This document shows, piece by piece, positions 15,677 to 20,726 of a DNA stretch of 21,726 nucleotides. Every line of letters begins with the position of its first letter. The first letter of the stretch is position 1. Where the stretch lies: NCBI GenBank assembly GCA_002792995.1, contig PFPJ01000074.1, positions 1 through 21,726 on the forward strand, written 5' to 3'. Made by a program: the position numbers and the translations under genes. The notes beneath the pieces were generated by a model. That model worked only from the letters and a program-made list of their open reading frames with translations, ran no database searches and was not told the DNA's origin. The stretch is from Candidatus Magasanikbacteria bacterium CG_4_10_14_0_2_um_filter_41_10 (lineage in GTDB: Bacteria; Patescibacteriota; Patescibacteriia; Magasanikbacterales; UBA922).

Positions 15677-15690
15677 GAAGGGTTTGTCAA
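15662..15690 (-). promoter_or_regulatory. Strong promoter of the ABC-F/FKBP unit, embedded in the preceding terminator
   Basis: On the minus strand: a perfect -35 TTGACA (15685-15690), a 17-base spacer, and -10 TATACT (15662-15667, five of six consensus bases). The -10 covers the terminator loop and one stem base, and the spacer contains one stem arm. Transcription would start near 15655, inside the second arm, leaving a leader of about 18 bases before the ATG at 15637. This is the best promoter match in the window. Confidence 0.75.
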
Positions 15691-15713
15691 TATATGGTTC
15701 GTGTGAGGAAGAT

Positions 15714-16904
15714 TTATGTGGTGCTTTTTGTGTTGGCTATCGTTTGTTCGTAGAGAGATTCGTATACTTGTATGACGTTTTGTATATCGTGTTTTTGAAT
15801 AATACGTAGGCTCTCTTGTGACATCTGAGCTTGCAGTGTGGAATCAGAAAAAATACGTATGACATGGGTAGCCAGTGCGTCGATATCATCTACGGGGAAT
15901 AAAAACCCATTTTTTCCATCATGTACCAATTCTGGGAGTGCCATAGCATTGGCTGCCACCACAGGGAGTCCTGATGCGAGTGCTTCCATGGTGACGATAC
16001 TTTGCAATTCTGCAATACCAGCATTTACAAAGACGTCTGCGACATGATAGATATCTTGAAATATGTTGTCAGGGACAAAGCCTGTAAACGTTACTCTGTC
16101 TTGTATGCCCAGTGTGTGTGCAAGTGTTTCCAGTGTATGATGCTGTTTTCCTTCTCCAGCAATGACTAGATGTGCGTCGCATGTCTTGAGAATGATTGGC
16201 ATCGCGTGCAACACGATATCTATTCTCTTTTCTCTATCAAGTCTTCCTGTATACAACAATACTTTTCTCTCGAGTGGAATGTGATACGTTTGTTTTATGG
16301 ATCTGGCAATATCTGGATGTGTTGGTTTGAATCGTTTCAGATCCAATCCACAAGATAAGACTTTCACCTCTTTTGGAAATCCTACTTTTTTGAGCAGTGC
16401 TGCTGCTGTGTGTGTTGGTGTGGTAACAATATTCAGATGCTTAAATACTTTGAAACATTGTTTCCATGCTATCCTATTTATATATGCCTCTATTTTTGGT
16501 GGAAAATGAAGATAATGAACTAAATTTTCTGGCATGAAATGATTTGTCCCCATGATAGGTATATGGTGTTTTGTAGCATATTCGGAGACTGCTCTGCCAA
16601 TAAAAAAATGATTTTGAATATGCATCACCTCTGGTTGTATCTTTGACAGAGATTCGGAGATTGCCTTTTTTGAAATAGTCAAAGGGGAAAATCGGAATCC
16701 TTTGTACATGAGTACGCTCATAGACGGCACGCCGTACACGTGGACGCCATCTTGGATGTATGTTGTTTTTTGATATGTTTGTGACGGACAGATCACAGAG
16801 ACATGGTGTCCGCGTTTTGCGAGGAGTGTGGCGAGTCTATATGTAAAATATGAAGCCCCATTGAGATTGGGATAGTATGTATCTGAGGCAATCAAAATAT
16901 TCAT
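15714..16904 (-). CDS. Glycosyltransferase family 4 (GT-B fold)
   Basis: A 396-residue retaining glycosyltransferase of the GT4 family. The N-terminal domain opens with MNILIASDTYYPNLNGASYF and a Gly-containing loop, then LATLLAKRGHHVSVICP. The C-terminal donor-binding domain has KVLLYTGRLDREKRID, HLVIAGEGKQ and VTFTGFVPD. The EX7E motif follows (E299 and E307, in AELQSIVTMEALASGLPVV), then the family-typical GKNGFLFPVDD. The opening resembles GT4 enzymes that glycosylate diacylglycerol or phosphatidylinositol-type lipids, so glycolipid synthesis is a reasonable guess. Donor and acceptor cannot be read from sequence alone. Its ATG is one base beyond the DedA stop, so the two are co-translated, and a terminator follows its stop. 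Confidence 0.93.
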   Translation of the reverse strand: MNILIASDTYYPNLNGASYFTYRLATLLAKRGHHVSVICPSQTYQKTTYIQDGVHVYGVPSMSVLMYKGFRFSPLTISKKAISESLSKIQPEVMHIQNHFFIGRAVSEYATKHHIPIMGTNHFMPENLVHYLHFPPKIEAYINRIAWKQCFKVFKHLNIVTTPTHTAAALLKKVGFPKEVKVLSCGLDLKRFKPTHPDIARSIKQTYHIPLERKVLLYTGRLDREKRIDIVLHAMPIILKTCDAHLVIAGEGKQHHTLETLAHTLGIQDRVTFTGFVPDNIFQDIYHVADVFVNAGIAELQSIVTMEALASGLPVVAANAMALPELVHDGKNGFLFPVDDIDALATHVIRIFSDSTLQAQMSQESLRIIQKHDIQNVIQVYESLYEQTIANTKSTT

Positions 16905-16905
16905 G

Positions 16906-17508
16906 TTATATTTTTTTTTCTGAATCGTATGACCTCGTAATGCTCTTTATAATGACATAGAGTACTACAAATATGATAGCCAGTACAATCATCGCCAGTG
17001 CACTATAGTCGACGTATACTTGTATCGTAGTATAGGCATACCCAAAGTAATATCCAACGAGGAGAAACAAGAGAGACTTCAGGAGCGTAGGAAGAATATT
17101 AAACAACAAAAATTTGCCATATGGCATCTTTGCTGTCCCGGCTGCGAGCAAAAAGACTGTCCCAAATCCATGCGCTATTTTCCCCAAAAAAAGGAAACGA
17201 GCTTCATGATTCCCAATTTTTTTTTCTATATCTGTAACATGTTTTTCTGTAATCCCTATATAATGCCCCCATTTTTTGATGAGTGGAATACCACCCCATC
17301 GGCCTATGGCATAGTACATTGTATCTCCTATGAGATCCGCCGCAATCATGACAAGATAGACAACAAAAATATTAAAATAACCGAGAGATGCTAAAAAACC
17401 AGCGATGACAGTAATAATTGGGCCTTCAATAATCATCATTGGAATGATGATTAGGTAGCTATAGTGAATGATCAGTTGAAGGACAGGCGCAGAAAGTACA
17501 GGATTCAT
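16906..17508 (-). CDS. DedA/SNARE-associated family membrane protein
   Basis: A 200-residue polytopic membrane protein of the DedA (VTT) family. Members are implicated in lipid translocation, including undecaprenyl phosphate and phosphatidylethanolamine recycling, and in proton-motive-force homeostasis. The family features visible are the re-entrant loop and acidic residue near the N-terminus (IIEGPIITVIAGFLASLGYF), ADLIGDTMYYAIGRWGG, and the loop RFLFLGKIAHGFGTVFLLAAGTAKMP. In the last, Gly and Lys stand where many DedA proteins have a conserved Arg (R-x-[IV]-P-x-x-R), a deviation worth noting. The final helices and a basic tail follow. It is one base upstream of the GT4 start, suggesting a shared envelope lipid role. 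A pair of inverted repeats lies just upstream (17520-17572). No SD site is seen. Confidence 0.9.
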   Translation of the reverse strand: MNPVLSAPVLQLIIHYSYLIIIPMMIIEGPIITVIAGFLASLGYFNIFVVYLVMIAADLIGDTMYYAIGRWGGIPLIKKWGHYIGITEKHVTDIEKKIGNHEARFLFLGKIAHGFGTVFLLAAGTAKMPYGKFLLFNILPTLLKSLLFLLVGYYFGYAYTTIQVYVDYSALAMIVLAIIFVVLYVIIKSITRSYDSEKKI

Positions 17509-17519
17509 TTATGTAGGAT

Positions 17520-17572
17520 TGAACGGTATAAAAATGTTGTGTACGTTCATTCTGTAGTCATATTAGCGTACA
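17520..17572. repeat. Overlapping inverted repeats upstream of the DedA gene
   Basis: Two interleaved inverted repeats sit in the 65-base gap between the peroxiredoxin and DedA genes: TGAACG (17520-17525) with CGTTCA (17544-17549), and TGTACG (17540-17545) with CGTACA (17567-17572). Neither has a T run, so they do not look like terminators. They could be operator half-sites or chance; the stems are only six bases. Confidence 0.3.
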
Positions 17573-17573
17573 T

Positions 17574-18032
17574 CTATTTTTGAACGTCTGCAAGCACTTC
17601 TTCAACATGTGTTTCTGGTTTTACGTTGTCGTAGTGTTTTACCAAATTTCCGTCTTCATCGATTAGAAACGATTCACGTGAGATGCCCAAGTATGTTTTT
17701 CCAAACATACTTTTTTCTTTCAAGACGCCGTAGGCTTCTACCACAGTGCCATCTTCATCAGCGAGGAGAGGAAAGTTCAGCTGGAATTTTTCTGCAAATT
17801 TTTTGTGTGAAGCGACGCTATCTTTACTCACGCCCAGGACTTGCACGCCGTTATCTTTGAGTTCATTGAGTCTGTCACGGAAGTTGCAGGCTTCTGTCGT
17901 ACATCCAGGCGTATCATCTTTTGGGTAGAAGTAGAGCAAGACTTTTTTGCCAGCGTAGTCTTTTAGGCTATGTGTGTCGCCGTTTTGATCGGTGAGGGAG
18001 AATGGTGGGGCTGGGGAGTTTTTTTTGAGCAT
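17574..18032 (-). CDS. bcp: Thioredoxin-dependent peroxiredoxin, Bcp/PrxQ type
   Basis: A 152-residue peroxiredoxin that reduces hydrogen peroxide and organic hydroperoxides in the cytoplasm. The peroxidatic Cys (C44) and the resolving Cys (C49) sit in DTPGCTTEACNFRD, the atypical two-Cys PrxQ pattern in which both lie in one helix. The sequence FYPKDDTPGCT with its Pro and Thr is the active-site loop, and the conserved Arg is in LGISRESFLID. The length matches the family. The start at 18032 gives the usual N-terminus (SPAPPFSLTDQNGDTHSLKDY). It stands alone on the minus strand, divergent from the GC-rich gene, with no SD sequence. No clear terminator separates it from DedA, so some read-through is possible. 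Confidence 0.97.
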   Translation of the reverse strand: MLKKNSPAPPFSLTDQNGDTHSLKDYAGKKVLLYFYPKDDTPGCTTEACNFRDRLNELKDNGVQVLGVSKDSVASHKKFAEKFQLNFPLLADEDGTVVEAYGVLKEKSMFGKTYLGISRESFLIDEDGNLVKHYDNVKPETHVEEVLADVQK

Positions 18033-18114
18033 AAAAATTTTGTTAGTGGGTGAGTGGCGTAGTTGTATGGTAACAGAATCTGCATTTGTATGCGAACGAA
18101 TAAGTATCCTTTAC

Positions 18115-18133
18115 AAAAATATATTTTTATGAT
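18115..18133 (+). promoter_or_regulatory. AT-palindrome and possible -10 element before the GC-rich gene
   Basis: A 14-base perfect palindrome, AAAAATATATTTTT (18115-18128), runs into TATGAT (18128-18133), five of six bases of the -10 consensus. No good -35 is present. Transcription from it would begin near 18140 and give a leader of about 32 bases containing the SD site at 18157-18164. It also marks the boundary where base composition changes. Confidence 0.3.
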
Positions 18134-18171
18134 TATCTATGCTTCCAGACAACCACGGGAGGAGCCGGGTC

Positions 18172-18543
18172 ATGCGTTTTTATTGTGATGATATCCAGTA
18201 CGAGCTGCCCATTGAGGAGCTCGAGGCTCGTGGCGGAGCATGCTACGTGCAAGACGCAACAGGACACATGGTGTCCCTGACGGTCAGGATGAATCACGCT
18301 CATCAGCAGGTCAACGTCCAAGTTCATGGACGGGTGAGCGACTGGCAGGTTCCGCTCGGTGCACTGATCGGTCAGCCCGCCGCCGGCAAGGTCGAGGATC
18401 CCACGATCCTCAATACCGTGACGTCGATCAGCCTGAGCGCAGCACTGTCCGAGGAACGTGAAGACCCCGGACATGATCGTGTCGGTAGCAAGACGAGGCT
18501 GATCATCGTGCTGGCGATCCTTATGTTCGTCCTTGGGGAGTGA
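18172..18543 (+). CDS. GC-rich orphan gene, hypothetical protein with hydrophobic tail
   Basis: I do not recognise this 123-residue protein. It starts at ATG 18172 behind a strong Shine-Dalgarno site (GGGAGGAG, 18157-18164) at good spacing; another in-frame ATG at 18139 lies before that site. It begins MRFYCDDIQYELPIEELEA, has a beta-like middle (GHMVSLTVRM, HQQVNVQVHGR) and an acidic/basic linker (ALSEEREDPGHDRVGSKTR). It ends in a short hydrophobic stretch (LIIVLAILMFVLG) that may be a C-terminal membrane anchor. Third codon positions are mostly G or C (CTG, ATC, GAG, GTC), opposite to every neighbour. The opposite strand is also open for 138 codons, but its product is His/Cys-rich with no SD site, so the plus strand is preferred. 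Two complex hairpins follow. Foreign origin is likely. Whether it is expressed is unknown. Confidence 0.6.
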   Translation: MRFYCDDIQYELPIEELEARGGACYVQDATGHMVSLTVRMNHAHQQVNVQVHGRVSDWQVPLGALIGQPAAGKVEDPTILNTVTSISLSAALSEEREDPGHDRVGSKTRLIIVLAILMFVLGE

Positions 18544-18574
18544 TCGCACACTTGGTCAACAACTAGGAGGTCCA

Positions 18575-18618
18575 CCCCGACGCTGGCGCGTGTATTGTCT
18601 TCGCGTCGATCGTCGGGG
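18575..18618. repeat. GC-rich inverted repeat A downstream of the orphan gene
   Basis: CCCCGACG (18575-18582) is perfectly complementary to CGTCGGGG (18611-18618), with a further inner pairing of CGCG (18587-18590) with CGCG (18602-18605). There is no T run after either arm, so it is not a standard terminator. It lies 32 bases after the orphan gene stop, inside the GC-rich island. Confidence 0.6.
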
Positions 18619-18625
18619 GCAATGC

Positions 18626-18715
18626 AAAAGCCAGGCTCCGCTAAAACTGCGCCCGGCAAGCTCTTACTTTCTAAGAAGCGCTTGCCAGACGTAGCCAAAG
18701 GCGAAGGCTGGTTTT
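18626..18715. repeat. Elaborate long hairpin B, structured 3' element and probable bidirectional terminator
   Basis: A 90-base region folds end to end into one long imperfect hairpin. The outer stem pairs AAAAGCCAG (18626-18634) with CTGGTTTTT (one G-T wobble), and CGC (18639-18641) with GCG (18701-18703). The middle stem pairs CTGCG (18647-18651) with CGTAG (18690-18694). The inner stem pairs GGCAAGC (18655-18661) with GCTTGCC (18680-18686), continued by TCTTA (18662-18666) with TAAGA (18672-18676) and a five-base loop. On the plus strand it ends in two T runs, so it could terminate the orphan gene. On the minus strand it begins five bases past the YecM-like stop and ends in only a short T run. 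Its length and layering are more than a terminator needs. Confidence 0.7.
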
Positions 18716-18720
18716 TGTTT

Positions 18721-19224
18721 TTACTGACTTTGTTCAAACGTAATCACATCTTCCAGCGACTGCTGGTGAAATTTTACGCTATAGCCGTCAAAAGAAATGC
18801 GGATGTCGGGATTGATTTCTTTTTGTAGATCTTTTGTTTCAAATTGTACCTCTGGATACATTGCCATGAAATTTTCAAACGATGTGTCGATCACGAACTC
18901 TGCATGTTCGAGTCCGCTGTCATAGTGTTTGCCAGGCTTGGGAGAGGGAAGTTCGAGGAGGGGAATGTGTCTGTCTTTGTAGACGATCGGTTCGTGGAGT
19001 TTGTATGTAGAGATGAGTCTGCCGCTGACCGTTGTTTCGCTCAGCAGTGTGCCGTAGTCGGCGAGCATATTTTTATATCTTTCATACTCTTCTGTAGTTT
19101 CGACGCGATAGCAGATATGGTCGAGAAAAAAATTCGATACATCAATATGTACTTCCGCAAGAGAAGAAAATAGTTTGTCGAGGAAGGTGGTGGGGGAGGT
19201 GATGTGGGTTTCTAATCCTGTCAT
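18721..19224 (-). CDS. YecM-like protein of the VOC (vicinal oxygen chelate) superfamily
   Basis: A 167-residue protein resembling E. coli YecM, a VOC-fold protein with a predicted metal site and no proven reaction. The match includes DHICYRV (H36 as a possible metal ligand), the helix with YERYKNMLADYGTLLSE, the segment TVSGRLISTYKLHEPI, IPLLELPSPKPGKHYDSG, GLEHAEFVI (second candidate His), and near the end YSVKFHQQSLEDVI. The length is close to YecM. Its ATG overlaps the upstream membrane-protein stop (ATGA), so the two are translationally coupled. It is the last gene of the recQ-to-yecM unit, and its stop lies five bases from long hairpin B. Function is unknown. Confidence 0.85.
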   Translation of the reverse strand: MTGLETHITSPTTFLDKLFSSLAEVHIDVSNFFLDHICYRVETTEEYERYKNMLADYGTLLSETTVSGRLISTYKLHEPIVYKDRHIPLLELPSPKPGKHYDSGLEHAEFVIDTSFENFMAMYPEVQFETKDLQKEINPDIRISFDGYSVKFHQQSLEDVITFEQSQ

Positions 19225-19796
19225 ACTTTTTTTCTTTTCCCTCTATAGATAATGATTGTGAATGATGCATCGAGTAATACCAAATATATAGGGAAGGCTA
19301 ATTCTGCGAAGTTGAATGCAACAAGCGCGAAGAAACTTGTGAGTGCATTGAAGAATCCTAGTGCAAATGGTGCCACTGATTCACTGTGAGGATGTGTTAT
19401 TGCTTTTTTGTACGTTGGAATTGCTGCAAAAGCATCTGCTGCTATGGCAAATACAATGGCAACATTTGCTTCTTTTGTAAGCCACCAAAAAAAGATGGCC
19501 AATAATGACAGAGCTCCACAAATATAATCAAATGTTTGGAGTTTCCAATATGATTTTTTATTGAAAAATGTAGCAATAAAGACAAGAAATGGTGCAAATC
19601 CAGCGATAAAGATTGGGAGTACTGCCCAGCCGACTCCTTTTGTAACCTCAGCAGCCGCGGCGATCAGTGTTGCTATTGACCACATGAGCCAGCTCACTCT
19701 GTTTGGCTTTGTATTGCCACGAATTGTTTCTTTTATATATACTGAGATACCTATCAATTGGCCTGCCGCTCCTAAAAGGACGATGTATTGAAGCAT
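19221..19796 (-). CDS. Multi-pass membrane protein, family not recognised
   Basis: A 191-residue hydrophobic protein with about six to seven membrane segments. It has a distinctive first loop, YIKETIRGNTKPNRVSWLMW, and later the short motifs KKSYWKLQTFDYICGALS and ADAFAAIPTYKKAITHPHSES. The repeated small helices and the P-N-R-V-S-W loop are loosely reminiscent of PQ-loop or SemiSWEET-like transporters, but I cannot assign the family. A weak AGG (CAGGT) sits just before the ATG at 19796. It lies eleven bases after pcp and overlaps the YecM-like gene by four bases (ATGA). This TGA stop is one of the pieces of evidence that UGA is a stop codon here. Confidence 0.85.
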   Translation of the reverse strand: MLQYIVLLGAAGQLIGISVYIKETIRGNTKPNRVSWLMWSIATLIAAAAEVTKGVGWAVLPIFIAGFAPFLVFIATFFNKKSYWKLQTFDYICGALSLLAIFFWWLTKEANVAIVFAIAADAFAAIPTYKKAITHPHSESVAPFALGFFNALTSFFALVAFNFAELAFPIYLVLLDASFTIIIYRGKRKKV

Positions 19797-19807
19797 ACCT
19801 GTTTGAT

Positions 19808-20452
19808 TTATGTTGTTGATACTTGTATCAATCTTGTAAGAACTTCTTTCAATATCATTTCTTGTTTTTCTATTGATTCGTAGTGTGTATGCTCTTCTAA
19901 CTTTTTTGATTCTTGCAACAAGTTTTTTGTATGTGGCACATGAATAAAGATAGGCTGAAATTTTGTTCCATTCTCACTCAAGCGTATGAGGTCTCTAAAA
20001 ACCGTTTCGCACATAAATCCCCCCGCATGTTCAGAGAGCTCAATACCATCAATCTTGGTGATAATATTTGTTAGTTGGTGTTCGTTAGGTAAACGCAATT
20101 CTTCTGCAAGAGTATCCAATTTTTTGTTTTGGCCAAAAATCCCTTTGTTGTCGGAAATTGTTGTTCCGTATGAAGGTGTTCTATGCGCAAGCAATTCAAA
20201 AGAAAGGGAAGATTGATCTTTGAAATCCATGCCAAGCCCGACAACAATATGAGGAGAATATTTTTCTACTTCATGTTGAAGTACTTTTCTAAAACGATGA
20301 AATTCTATTGGTAATACTACTCCTACAATGTTGATTTCATTACTAGTATCATTTTTCAACATTGTTCCTTGTAATTTTTGGACTAACTTTTTAGAAACAT
20401 TTTTTGTATATGGACCAAATGGTTCAAAAGCTGTGAGTAATAGTGTTTTCAT
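19808..20452 (-). CDS. pcp: Pyroglutamyl-peptidase I (C15 family cysteine peptidase)
   Basis: A 214-residue cytoplasmic peptidase that removes N-terminal pyroglutamate from peptides. The opening LLLTAFEPFGPYTKN is the family start (TGFxPFGxxxxNPS). The catalytic triad can be placed: E86 in SLSFELLAHR, C148 in HAGGFMCETVF and H171 in FIHVPH. These match the expected Glu, Cys and His by motif and spacing. Substitutions around them (GLGMDFKDQ for the usual GLAGGR, GGFMCE for GRYLCN) make it a divergent member, so altered specificity is possible. The length is normal (about 200-215). It is 29 bases after the SWIM gene and eleven bases before the membrane-protein gene in one operon. Confidence 0.92.
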   Translation of the reverse strand: MKTLLLTAFEPFGPYTKNVSKKLVQKLQGTMLKNDTSNEINIVGVVLPIEFHRFRKVLQHEVEKYSPHIVVGLGMDFKDQSSLSFELLAHRTPSYGTTISDNKGIFGQNKKLDTLAEELRLPNEHQLTNIITKIDGIELSEHAGGFMCETVFRDLIRLSENGTKFQPIFIHVPHTKNLLQESKKLEEHTHYESIEKQEMILKEVLTRLIQVSTT

Positions 20453-20481
20453 ATGTTACTTATACTTGCTACTTCGGTTGA

Positions 20482-20724
20482 CTATAGCTGAGCATGTTTA
20501 GAAATATGTTCGACTGTTGCTATAACATGACTACATGTTGCATATTTTGAAAAAAAATCACAATCGCATATCCATGCCTCATCAATTTTCTGTAATGTCC
20601 TAATACCATGGTCGGATACAACTGTTACAAGATTTTCTTTTATAGAAAACCGTTCTGGCTCGCTACTATATTTTTTCGCCTTTTCTCTTTTTCTTTTCAA
20701 TTGATTTGAAAGTAGAGATTTCAT
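20482..20724 (-). CDS. SWIM zinc-finger mini-protein
   Basis: An 80-residue protein. A basic N-terminal helix (residues 5-20, LSNQLKRKREKAKKYS) precedes a small beta region. It then has the SWIM zinc-binding pattern C53-x-C55-x8-C64-x-H66 within WICDCDFFSKYATCSHVIA. SWIM fingers bind DNA or protein and occur in SWI2/SNF2 partners, transposases and recombination accessory proteins. Here the domain is nearly the whole protein. Its ATG is two bases after the recQ stop, so it is translated together with the helicase, and a role with RecQ or DNA is a plausible inference. Zinc binding is predicted only by motif. No SD site is seen. Confidence 0.85.
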   Translation of the reverse strand: MKSLLSNQLKRKREKAKKYSSEPERFSIKENLVTVVSDHGIRTLQKIDEAWICDCDFFSKYATCSHVIATVEHISKHAQL

Positions 20725-20726
20725 AT

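Noticed and set aside
18133..18549. 138-codon open frame on the minus strand, antisense to the GC-rich gene
   Set aside because: It has no Shine-Dalgarno site or promoter. Its product is a patternless His/Cys/Asp mix, and the plus-strand frame has a strong SD, coherent G/C third positions and a terminator-like end.
18544..18715. Integron attC site in the structured region after the orphan gene
   Set aside because: The region is palindromic like an attC site. However, I find no GTTRRRY core or matching RYYYAAC box at the stem ends, and no integrase is in view.
18124..18723. TTTTTA at both ends of the GC-rich island as a target-site duplication
   Set aside because: The six-base match is in T-rich DNA, where such matches are common by chance. 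There are no flanking terminal inverted repeats to support it.
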